DNA of 14,631 nt, from the NCBI GenBank assembly GCA_002427745.1, contig DIYF01000074.1, positions 223 through 14,853 of the forward strand, written 5' to 3'. Below, one piece after another: positions 1-5,823 of the stretch. This DNA comes from Roseivirga sp. UBA6061. GTDB lineage: Bacteria > Bacteroidota > Bacteroidia > Cytophagales > Cyclobacteriaceae. Made by a program: the position numbers and the translations under genes. The notes below the pieces were generated by a model. It was not told the origin of the DNA and searched no databases. It worked only from the letters and a program-made list of their open reading frames with translations. Each line of letters starts with the position of its first letter. Within the stretch, counting starts at the first letter, position 1.

Positions 1-2
1 CT

Positions 3-620
3 GGCAACCGTAGTGAGAAGAGTGATGTATTTGAACTGACACCTGATTATACTGGTCCTGGACTTACCCTCACACTTGATAATACCTCGCCTGCAGGACA
101 TGCCATTACTGCCACTTTTAGCGAAGACGTGACGGGACTTACTCTGGGAGAGATTTCAGTAACGGGGGGGACAGCCAGCAATTTCGTACAAAATTCTGCC
201 TCAAGTTATTCGTTCCTGGTCAGCCTGTCGGGTAGTACCGGAGATGTTCAAATCAATGCAGGAGTAGCTCAGGACATAGCAGGCAATGACAATACCGTTT
301 CTAATCAGTTGACGCTCAATACGGCTCCTGAGTCTGTGAGGGAAGCATTTACAAACTTGCAGGATATAGTCTTGAGCGGTAAGATCAGCGTATTCCCCAA
401 TCCGGCCGACACAGAACTGACCATTGACTTGTCAGAACTGAGTTCAGAAGAAGCAGACATTTACCTGTACGATGCTGCCGGAACACCTGTTTTCACGAGA
501 AGAGGGTATAAACAAAAAGTTCTCAAACTTCGCGTAAGTGACTATACCAGTGGTGTATATATAGTGCAGGTATATAATGGTCAACAGATAATCCGAAAGA
601 AGGTAATGATCAGAAAATAA
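3..620 (+). CDS. C-terminal part of a T9SS-secreted surface protein (5' end outside window)
   Basis: The frame is open from the window edge and ends at TAA, giving 205 visible residues; the true start lies upstream. Residues about 20-108 form a bacterial Ig-like domain of the kind with the phrase TFSEDVTGLTLGEISVTGG, followed by a second half ending in AGVAQDIAGNDNT. After a short linker, residues about 128-205 match the type IX secretion C-terminal sorting domain (Por_Secre_tail/TIGR04183 style): ISVFPNPADTELTID at the front, LYDAAGTPVF in the middle, then SGVYIVQVYNG and a basic end (IIRKKVMIRK). Such a tail is recognised by the T9SS outer-membrane machinery and is normally removed on the way to the surface, so this is an exported adhesin or large secreted repeat protein. 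It resembles the giant adhesin at 8234 in style and orientation. The N-terminal function cannot be seen. Tail assignment is strong; the ligand is unknown. Confidence 0.9.
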   Translation, partial: GNRSEKSDVFELTPDYTGPGLTLTLDNTSPAGHAITATFSEDVTGLTLGEISVTGGTASNFVQNSASSYSFLVSLSGSTGDVQINAGVAQDIAGNDNTVSNQLTLNTAPESVREAFTNLQDIVLSGKISVFPNPADTELTIDLSELSSEEADIYLYDAAGTPVFTRRGYKQKVLKLRVSDYTSGVYIVQVYNGQQIIRKKVMIRK

Positions 621-653
621 CCCGTAGCAGATAGCGGGAACTTAATTAAAGTG

Positions 654-717
654 GCTGTCTCAAAAGTTTTTCTTCGCTTGGTTTACAATGACGAAAAACT
701 TTTGAGACAGCTTTTTT
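654..717 (+). terminator. Strong hairpin terminator after the T9SS protein
   Basis: A perfect 19-bp inverted repeat (654-672 with 693-711) encloses a 20-nt loop and is followed by six T (712-717), a textbook intrinsic terminator for the rightward gene ending at 620. It lies between convergent genes (620 and 741). The stem is unusually long and A/T-rich in its inner half, and the loop reads like part of a dispersed repeat, so it may be a small repeated element reused as a terminator. Confidence 0.8.
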
Positions 718-740
718 GAGTTACTATAGCATTGACATAC

Positions 741-1325
741 CTAGTCGATAACCCCGCGAACCACTTGTTGTAGTTCCGGAACAATCTCTTGTTCGAACCA
801 CTCATTTTTTCTCATCCATATCCCGTTTCTGGGAGAGGGGTGTACCAATGGCAGGAACTCAGGCAGGTATTCCCGGAAGTTGCGCACGGTTTCGGTAAGT
901 GTCTTCTTCTTTCGGTCTCCAAGGTAGTACCCCTGTGCATACTGGCCTATAAGCAGTGTAAGGCGTACTTCCGGCATTTGTTCCAGTAACAGGCTGTGCC
1001 ATTTTGGGGCACATTCGGGTCTGGGAGGAAGATCTCCGGATTTACCTTTTCCCGGGTAGCAGAAGCCCATTGGTACGATACCAAAGAGGTCCGGATTGTA
1101 AAACTGCTCGTTGCTCACACCCAGCCATTTTCTCAGGTTCTTGCCTGAGGCATCATCCCAGGGAATACCCGAGGCATGTACTTTCGTACCGGGTGCCTGT
1201 CCGATTACCAGAATTTTTGATTTTGGACTGGCCGAGACAACCGGGTTCGGACCCAGGTCCAGAAACTCCTCACAGATGCTACAGCTTCTGATATCTTCCA
1301 ATAATTTCCCGAATTCACTGGTCAT
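741..1325 (-). CDS. Uracil-DNA glycosylase family protein, 4Fe-4S (family 4-like)
   Basis: This 194-residue protein belongs to the uracil-DNA glycosylase superfamily, which removes deaminated or damaged bases from DNA as the first step of base excision repair. Four cysteines have the iron-sulfur spacing of family 4 enzymes: C15-x2-C18 and C89-x15-C105. The motif-1 region is GQAPGTKVHASGIPWDD (residues 42-58) and the C-terminal DNA-binding motif is HPSPRN (162-167), followed by WMRKNEWFE. Length is typical for compact family members. The ATG at 1325 is chosen because the superfamily alignment begins there and because it overlaps the TGA of the upstream transporter gene as ATGA, a sign of translational coupling. 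The same frame stays open further upstream, to about 1667, but that part merely lies antisense-free over the transporter gene in another frame and matches nothing. Exact base specificity (uracil or another lesion) cannot be read from sequence. Confidence 0.9.
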   Translation of the reverse strand: MTSEFGKLLEDIRSCSICEEFLDLGPNPVVSASPKSKILVIGQAPGTKVHASGIPWDDASGKNLRKWLGVSNEQFYNPDLFGIVPMGFCYPGKGKSGDLPPRPECAPKWHSLLLEQMPEVRLTLLIGQYAQGYYLGDRKKKTLTETVRNFREYLPEFLPLVHPSPRNGIWMRKNEWFEQEIVPELQQVVRGVID

Positions 1326-2623
1326 GATGATGCTTGTCGTTTCTTCATGGTAAATAAATGAAATGACAGCAAGAAAATCACGAAAAGCAGGGCGGCAGCT
1401 GTGTAGAAGGTCACGTTGCCGATATTTCCATAGAGCCAGCCTCCCAGAATAAGGCCAATGATACTGGCCAGACTCCCTGAACTGTTGGCTACTCCCTGTA
1501 CCGCTCCCTGCTGTTCGTCTCCTGCATATCGCGATAGAATAGAGAGGAAAGAGGGCCACATAAGACCGTTGCCAAGAGCAAAGAAGGTCAGTGCACCATA
1601 AGATAGTATCACGTTGGACGAGCCGATAAGAACGAAATTGAAAACAAGCAACAGGCTGCCCACACAAACCAGAGCCTCATCTGATACCGATCTGGAAAGC
1701 CTGGAAAGGAGGGGGCCCTGTACCAGAATCATCATACCACTCAGTACTGAGAAAAAGATGCCCAGTTCAAAGGCATTCCAGTTGAGTACCTTCAGGGCAT
1801 GCATCGGAAACGAAACGTAAAAGAAGCTGAACCCCAGAAAAGTGAGGAAGTAGATGCCTACCAGAAAAGGAACGAACCTGATCTTAAACACGGCAGATAT
1901 ACCTTTTTTAGCAGGAGTCCTGGTTTCGTAGCAATCCTTGGCCTCTGTGGCAAAAAGCTTCCTGATTTTAAATTTAGCCAGATCAGGTGCCACCAAATCC
2001 GTCTTGGATTCAGGTAGTTTGAACCAGATAACAATCAGGGCAATCACCGAGATCAGAATGGCAGCTCCCACGGGAACAATCTCCTCCAGCACAGTGGCTC
2101 CCAGTAAACCGGCAATGGCAGGCCCCAGTATAAAACCCATACTGGAAGACATGGCCATTTTACCAAAGTTGGCCTTTCTGTTTTCCTCAGTGGAGATATC
2201 AGAGAGGTAGGCGTTGGCCACAGATACATTGCCTCCTGTAATACCATCCAGCGCCCGTGCAACGAAAAGAATCACCAGTGGAATTGTAAGAGTAAAAGAA
2301 CCGAAAACGGATTGATCTACCTCAATGAGTGATGTTCTGGGAGCCAGTAAGGCCACCATAAAAATAATCCAGGCCAGCAGTGTACCCGCCTGGCTCAGAA
2401 AGAGAATTCTTCTCCGCCCATAGGTGTCCGACCATCGGCCAAGCACCGGGGCTCCGAAAAACTGAAAGGCCGGATAAACCGAGCCCATAATGCCATAGAT
2501 AAACTCGTTGCCTCCAAACTTATCTACCAGAAAGACCAGGAAGGGAATAATGATGCTGTAACCCAGCGTTCCGATGAAGTTGACCATCAGAACAGGGGTG
2601 AGGTTGGGTTTGGAGGATGCCAT
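1322..2623 (-). CDS. MFS transporter, TCR/Tet-like drug:H+ antiporter type
   Basis: A 433-residue inner-membrane protein with about 12 hydrophobic helices and a basic, polar C-terminus (FTMKKRQASS). MFS motif A is clear in the loop between helices 2 and 3 (GAPVLGRWSDTYGRRR, residues 57-72), and a motif C-like glycine/proline helix follows (GFILGPAIAGLLG, 163-175), the signature of the antiporter branch. Architecture and the N-terminal phrase GYSIIIPFLV are most like TetA-type multidrug or tetracycline exporters, but the substrate cannot be assigned, and the acidic residue common in helix 1 of TetA proteins is not present. It sits 36 bp after the acetyltransferase gene and its stop overlaps the start of the glycosylase gene, so all three are probably one transcript. 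A 12-bp palindrome lies just before the start codon and could control it. Confidence 0.88.
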   Translation of the reverse strand: MASSKPNLTPVLMVNFIGTLGYSIIIPFLVFLVDKFGGNEFIYGIMGSVYPAFQFFGAPVLGRWSDTYGRRRILFLSQAGTLLAWIIFMVALLAPRTSLIEVDQSVFGSFTLTIPLVILFVARALDGITGGNVSVANAYLSDISTEENRKANFGKMAMSSSMGFILGPAIAGLLGATVLEEIVPVGAAILISVIALIVIWFKLPESKTDLVAPDLAKFKIRKLFATEAKDCYETRTPAKKGISAVFKIRFVPFLVGIYFLTFLGFSFFYVSFPMHALKVLNWNAFELGIFFSVLSGMMILVQGPLLSRLSRSVSDEALVCVGSLLLVFNFVLIGSSNVILSYGALTFFALGNGLMWPSFLSILSRYAGDEQQGAVQGVANSSGSLASIIGLILGGWLYGNIGNVTFYTAAALLFVIFLLSFHLFTMKKRQASS

Positions 2624-2626
2624 TGG

Positions 2627-2638
2627 TTAGTTAACTAA
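2627..2638. promoter_or_regulatory. 12-bp perfect palindrome before the MFS start codon
   Basis: TTAGTTAACTAA is a perfect palindrome ending three bases before the MFS ATG (2623) within the 36-bp gap after the acetyltransferase stop. It could be an operator for a small dimeric repressor of the kind that controls efflux pumps, or a weak RNA hairpin affecting initiation. No regulator gene is present in the window; an A/T-rich 12-mer of this type may also be chance. Confidence 0.25.
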
Positions 2639-2659
2639 TTATTCAGCCAATTGATTCGG

Positions 2660-3223
2660 TTAATTCAAATCACTGAACAATTCAGAAGTCATAGGCTTGA
2701 TTTCTCCGGGAACAAAGCCCTCCTCCTGTAGGTCCTTATCCCACCAGCTGGTAGTATGCCAGCGGCCGAATTTAAAACCGATACGCTCCATTTCACCGAT
2801 ATGGGCAAAGCCCAGACTTCTGTGAAAACCGATGCTGGCATCATTGGGCAGTGTAATAACTGCCAGGGCCTTGGTATAGCCAAGCTTTTTCAGCAGGTTC
2901 AGTAGCTTTTCGTAGAGTACCCTCGCAATACCTTGCTTCCTGTAGTCGGGGTGCACATAAACCGTGGTTTCCTGATTCCAGCGATAGGCCCCGCGGCTTC
3001 TGTGAGCCGTAGCATAGGCATAGCCTAATACGGTTTGTCCCGATACCGCTACCAGCCAGGGAGCCTGGCCGGCATATTGTTGAACGCGTTTGGTAAAAGC
3101 TTCCGGTGAAGGCACTTCTGTTTCAAAAGAAGTAGCAGTGGTAAGCACAAAAGGCCTGTAGATATCCAGAATCTGCGGAATATCACGGTCTTCGACCAAA
3201 CGTATGGCAAAGGTTTCACTCAT
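2660..3223 (-). CDS. GNAT N-acetyltransferase, phosphinothricin/MnaT-like
   Basis: The 187-residue protein is a GNAT-fold acetyltransferase that should transfer acetyl from acetyl-CoA to an amine. The N-terminal strand-helix (IRLVEDRDIPQILDIYRPFV, residues 7-26) followed by TTATSFETEVPS (28-39) is characteristic of the phosphinothricin/methionine-sulfone acetyltransferase branch. The acetyl-CoA-binding motif A is VYVHPDYRKQGIARVLYEKL (88-107), and the motif B region has NDASIGFHRSLGF. In related enzymes substrates include phosphinothricin, methionine sulfoximine or other amino-acid analogues; the true substrate here is unknown. The ATG at 3223 is preferred to an in-frame TTG three codons upstream. 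It is the first gene of an apparent operon with an efflux-type transporter and a uracil-DNA glycosylase. The gene lies 40 bp after a hairpin that probably ends the preceding transcript. Confidence 0.88.
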   Translation of the reverse strand: MSETFAIRLVEDRDIPQILDIYRPFVLTTATSFETEVPSPEAFTKRVQQYAGQAPWLVAVSGQTVLGYAYATAHRSRGAYRWNQETTVYVHPDYRKQGIARVLYEKLLNLLKKLGYTKALAVITLPNDASIGFHRSLGFAHIGEMERIGFKFGRWHTTSWWDKDLQEEGFVPGEIKPMTSELFSDLN

Positions 3224-3255
3224 CCGTATCAAGATAGGTAAAACGGGATGTATGT

Positions 3256-3305
3256 AAAAGAAGCGAGGTCAGCCGGTTGCCTTTTAGGCGCACTGACTGA
3301 CCTCG
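3256..3305 (-). terminator. Probable terminator of the DUF1080 gene
   Basis: A 9-bp inverted repeat (3297-3305 with 3264-3272; CTGACCTCG/CGAGGTCAG) lies 51 bp after the DUF1080 stop. Read on the minus strand it is followed by CTTCTTTTAC, a moderately U-rich tail. The 24-nt loop holds a smaller GCC/GGC pairing. It separates the DUF1080 gene from the acetyltransferase operon. Confidence 0.5.
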
Positions 3306-3355
3306 TTCTGAAGATAGAATCAACCTGGTCTGGCAGGTCAAAAGTACTCCTGTCT

Positions 3356-3946
3356 TTACAAGGGCTTAAGCATAATTTTTCTCCACTTTACTTTAATGCC
3401 TCCACCATCATGTATTTGCAGGCAGATGCCGCCTTCTCCCTGACCGATTTTGGCATCAGTAATTTCAATCATCTTTTTACCGTTAAGCCAGGTGGTTACG
3501 TCATCTCCTTTCACCCGGATCTTCATTTTATTCCACTTACCGGCTTTCAGGTATTTCTCTTTGTCTGCATCTGGTTTGATAAGCCAGCCTCTGCCATAAG
3601 ATTCGTATATGCCTCCCGTGTGCTTGTTGGGAGGAGCCACTTCTACCTGCCAGCCGCTCACTTTGGTGCCATCCACTGTGCTTCTGAAGAATACACCGCT
3701 GTTTCCATCAGCTTCCTGCAGAAACTCTACAGTAAGCTCAAAATCCTTGTAATGTTCGGTGGTACCCAGGTAGCCATACTGTTTGTCCGGGCCACTCTCA
3801 GAGACCAGCAAACCATCTTCCACATACCATTTTTCTGTGCCATAGATGGTCCATCCATCCAGGTTTTTCCCATTAAAAAGAGAGGTTTTTTGAGCGCTTG
3901 CACCAAGGCTAACCAAGGTGAATAAAAAAATGAAGTAATTTCTCAT
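3356..3946 (-). CDS. Secreted 3-keto-disaccharide hydrolase-domain (DUF1080) protein
   Basis: A 196-residue exported protein made of one signal peptide (MRNYFIFLFTLVSLGASA, then Q) and one PF06439-type domain, a concanavalin-like jelly-roll. Diagnostic phrases are LFNGKNLDGW (23-32), GNSGVFFR (81-88), WQVEV (99-103), GGIYESYGRGW (111-121), WLNGKKM (153-159) and GGICLQIHDGG (172-182). In Bacteroidota this family includes enzymes that cleave 3-keto-glycosides and many uncharacterised periplasmic or surface proteins with a presumed sugar ligand. The ATG at 3946 is preferred over an in-frame TTG two codons earlier because it begins a standard signal peptide. The gene appears to be transcribed alone: 305 bp separate it from the preceding minus-strand gene, and a hairpin follows it. 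No oxidoreductase partner (the usual 3-dehydrogenase) is in the window, so the enzymatic role is unproven. Confidence 0.88.
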   Translation of the reverse strand: MRNYFIFLFTLVSLGASAQKTSLFNGKNLDGWTIYGTEKWYVEDGLLVSESGPDKQYGYLGTTEHYKDFELTVEFLQEADGNSGVFFRSTVDGTKVSGWQVEVAPPNKHTGGIYESYGRGWLIKPDADKEKYLKAGKWNKMKIRVKGDDVTTWLNGKKMIEITDAKIGQGEGGICLQIHDGGGIKVKWRKIMLKPL

Positions 3947-4198
3947 AATCAACTGAATTTGAAGTTTTTAAGATGATGATTTTAGTTGGCTCTTTTTATT
4001 CTTAATGGAGAGCATGCGTTACAGGTTAGTCCTTTAACCTTTGGCAAGCTCAAGCGAATATAATGAACTTGCAGGAACCTGAATCACCCATTCGCACAAA
4101 CCTGATCAACTGGTCAATGCAGTGGTAGCTTCGGCAAATGTGTAAGACTTACTGAGAAGCTGATTTTTTCCTTGCAAAGAGTCCCCACGCAGAAACAA
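3947..4198. other. Non-coding gap upstream of the DUF1080 gene
   Basis: About 250 bp with no credible reading frame, no RNA gene that I recognise and no repeat. It should contain the leftward promoter of the DUF1080 gene. The best Bacteroidota-type -7 candidate on the minus strand is TATATTCG near 4050-4057, one base off TANNTTTG and without a convincing -33 element, so I do not annotate it. Confidence 0.4.
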
Positions 4199-4228
4199 AA
4201 CAGCCACTTCGGCTAAGAAGTGGCTGTT
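4190..4228 (-). terminator. Terminator of the outer-membrane barrel gene
   Basis: A perfect 12-bp inverted repeat (4217-4228 with 4199-4210; AACAGCCACTTC/GAAGTGGCTGTT) with a 6-nt loop lies 23 bp after the stop of the minus-strand gene at 4252. On the minus strand it is followed directly by TTGTTTC, giving a good intrinsic terminator. On the plus strand the T run comes about 14 bases later, so it is best read leftward. Confidence 0.7.
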
Positions 4229-4251
4229 GATGATTGACCTGTTTTTTGATT

Positions 4252-4923
4252 TTAGATTCCGAAAATCACCCCGATTCTATAACCCAGGTAATGGGTGAGT
4301 GACTTATGTTTTCCGTCATCCAGGGTAAAAGTGCCTTCCCCCTCAGGGTGCATACGATAGCTGGCATTGCTGCCTGAATGTCCGTTGATAGCAAAATCCA
4401 GCCAGAAGTCGTTGGCCTCTCTGTCTTTGTTGAAAAGCGCAGCAGGGTTAACCATCAGGCCGACACCGGCTCCCATATTGAAGGCCGTGCCATGAAAATC
4501 AAATTCTCCGTCAAAGCCGGTATTTTCCCGCACCGCATCTGTTGTGCTAAAAAAAGTGGTAACCCCTACACGGGCCTCAGAATAGAGCGAAAAACTTCTT
4601 TTCTGAACCATTTCATAGCGTACAAAACCGTGAAGCGTAAAGAAGCAGTCCTCCTCTGCTATGCGCAGGTTCTGACCACGAAAGTTGATATCATATTCGT
4701 CAGCGCTATACATCGCCACGCCAAATTCTCCACCGTAGCTGAAACGCGATGCTTCGGGCTGGTAAAGGTAGCTGGTGGAAATACCAAAGGCTGTTTTGTC
4801 TACATTTCTGTTGAAGGCTGCTTTAGGAGCATAGGCCTTAAGGCTAATGCCAAAACTTGAGCTCTGCGCCTGTATGGCAGTAGCCACCAGTGCGAGTGTT
4901 AAGATGAGTATCGATCTTTTCAT
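4252..4923 (-). CDS. Exported outer-membrane beta-barrel-like protein
   Basis: A 223-residue protein with a clear signal peptide (MKRSILILTLALVATAIQA, then Q). The mature part has alternating short amphipathic strands rich in aromatic residues and glycine (FSYGGEFGVAMYS, LHGFVRYEMV, FSLYSEARVGVTTFF, FNMGAGVGLMVNP, FWLDFAINGHSG) and ends in a strand-like GYRIGVIFGI. This resembles the small eight- to ten-stranded outer-membrane barrels (porin/OmpA-N-like, opacity type) common in Bacteroidota. I do not recognise a specific family or ligand. The ATG at 4923 begins the signal peptide. It is probably monocistronic, divergent from the TRIC-type gene at 5046 and followed by a hairpin terminator. The barrel call rests on pattern alone; a secreted beta-sandwich is possible. 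Confidence 0.7.
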   Translation of the reverse strand: MKRSILILTLALVATAIQAQSSSFGISLKAYAPKAAFNRNVDKTAFGISTSYLYQPEASRFSYGGEFGVAMYSADEYDINFRGQNLRIAEEDCFFTLHGFVRYEMVQKRSFSLYSEARVGVTTFFSTTDAVRENTGFDGEFDFHGTAFNMGAGVGLMVNPAALFNKDREANDFWLDFAINGHSGSNASYRMHPEGEGTFTLDDGKHKSLTHYLGYRIGVIFGI

Positions 4924-5007
4924 AATGAGTTGGGTGAGTTTGACTTAATTAAATTAATGATTACGAAGCAGTTATTATGCCAAATTCTGTAATTATAAAT
5001 GCTTCGG

Positions 5008-5038
5008 TTTTGCAAATTGTTCTAAAAACGTACCTTCG
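5008..5038 (+). promoter_or_regulatory. Bacteroidota-type promoter of the TRIC-family gene
   Basis: A -33-like TTTTG (5008-5012) is followed after 18 bp by TACCTTCG (5031-5038), one mismatch from the -7 consensus TANNTTTG. Transcription would begin a few bases after 5038, almost at the ATG at 5046, implying a very short or absent leader. This supports the start at 5046 over the in-frame ATG at 4977, which lies upstream of the promoter. Confidence 0.55.
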
Positions 5039-5045
5039 CGGCCAA

Positions 5046-5669
5046 ATGGAATTCGTGAATAGCACCGATCTGATTTATGGGGTAGACCTCGCAGGAACCT
5101 TCGTTTTTGCGGTCAGTGGCTGGCTGTTAGCTTCCAACAAAAAGCTCGATATTTTCGGTGCTTCGGTCATCGCTTTTGTGACGGCCGTTGGAGGTGGTAC
5201 CCTGAGAGACCTGCTTATCGGCAGCCAGCCCGTAGGCTGGACCCAGGACCTCAATTACCTCCTGATGATCGGGCTGGGGGTGGTATGTGGCCTCTTCTTT
5301 AAGAAAATATTTGAGAGGCTCAGGAAAACCATGTTTCTGTTCGACTCCGTGGGCATAGGGCTCTTTACCATTCTGGGGATTGAAAAGACCCTGGAGTACG
5401 GCCTTTCTCCTGTAATCGCGGTTATGATGGGCACCATATCGGCTGTTTTCGGGGGAGTTCTTCGCGATACACTGGTCAACGAGATTCCGCTTATCTTTCG
5501 TAAAGAAATCTATGCCACGGTTTGCCTTACGGGAGGTGTGGTGTATTTGCTGCTGTCGCGTTTCATTGCCAATGACGATATCGTGGTAATGATCACCATT
5601 ACCTACATCATCTCGCTGCGGATTCTGGCGGTAAAGCGTAAGTGGTCTTTTCCTGCCCTGGGCTCCTGA
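5046..5669 (+). CDS. TRIC/UPF0126 family membrane protein (cation-channel type)
   Basis: A 207-residue integral membrane protein with two UPF0126 half-repeats. Each half has the glycine-rich helix break followed by Arg-Asp: GGGTLRD (residues 49-55) and GGVLRD (136-141). About seven transmembrane helices can be drawn, as in the trimeric intracellular cation channel family, whose prokaryotic members conduct K+ and other monovalent cations; the E. coli member is YicG. Physiological role in this organism is unknown. The in-frame ATG at 4977 would add 23 residues unlike the family, and a promoter box lies between the two, so 5046 is chosen. It is divergent from the barrel gene (4923) and convergent with the lgt remnant and the hybrid kinase. 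Confidence 0.88.
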   Translation: MEFVNSTDLIYGVDLAGTFVFAVSGWLLASNKKLDIFGASVIAFVTAVGGGTLRDLLIGSQPVGWTQDLNYLLMIGLGVVCGLFFKKIFERLRKTMFLFDSVGIGLFTILGIEKTLEYGLSPVIAVMMGTISAVFGGVLRDTLVNEIPLIFRKEIYATVCLTGGVVYLLLSRFIANDDIVVMITITYIISLRILAVKRKWSFPALGS

Positions 5670-5672
5670 TGA

Positions 5673-5819
5673 TCTTCGGGTATAAATCACCATATCCAGT
5701 CCTGTGAGGGTCATAGGAATGCTCAGCCACTGCCCCATATTGATGGCCAGCTCATCTTCAAAGCCCACCTGGTTCTCTTTAAGAAACTCTATCAGGAATT
5801 GGTCATTAAGATCTCCGGC
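5673..5819 (-). pseudogene. lgt: Remnant of lgt C-terminus (prolipoprotein diacylglyceryl transferase)
   Basis: Read on the minus strand, about 49 codons right after the hybrid-kinase stop translate to a peptide containing FLIEFLKENQVGFEDELAI and NMGQWLSIPMTLTG. This matches the last helix region of Bacteroidota Lgt, where an (R)F(L/I)IEF-KE-Q--FE----NMGQ-LSIP pattern precedes the C-terminus. Everything upstream is missing: the frame is closed by TAA at 5822-5820. The natural stop is also missing, and the frame runs on antisense through the TRIC gene. Both ends are therefore truncated, and no catalytic part of the enzyme remains. Since Lgt is generally needed for lipoprotein maturation, a complete copy should exist elsewhere in the genome. 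The fragment fills almost the whole space between 5669 and 5824. Confidence 0.7.
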
Positions 5820-5823
5820 TTAT

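Noticed and set aside
1326..1667. N-terminal extension of the glycosylase frame to 1667
   Set aside because: It overlaps the transporter gene in another frame, encodes Cys/Trp/Arg-rich sequence unlike the family, and the ATGA overlap at 1325 gives a natural start.
3248..3925. 225-codon plus-strand frame
   Set aside because: It is antisense to the DUF1080 gene, whose domain and signal peptide are clear, and its translation matches nothing.
4378..4860. 160-codon plus-strand frame opposite the barrel gene
   Set aside because: It lies wholly antisense to a gene with signal peptide and terminator and has no recognisable domain.
4940..4970. AT-rich TTAATTAAATTAA near the divergent start region as an operator
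   Set aside because: It is not a perfect dyad and is expected by chance in an AT-rich intergenic stretch.
5127..5672. Continuation of the minus-strand lgt-remnant frame through the TRIC gene
   Set aside because: Only the first 49 codons resemble Lgt. The rest is antisense to a well-supported membrane protein gene and is low in hydrophobic residues.
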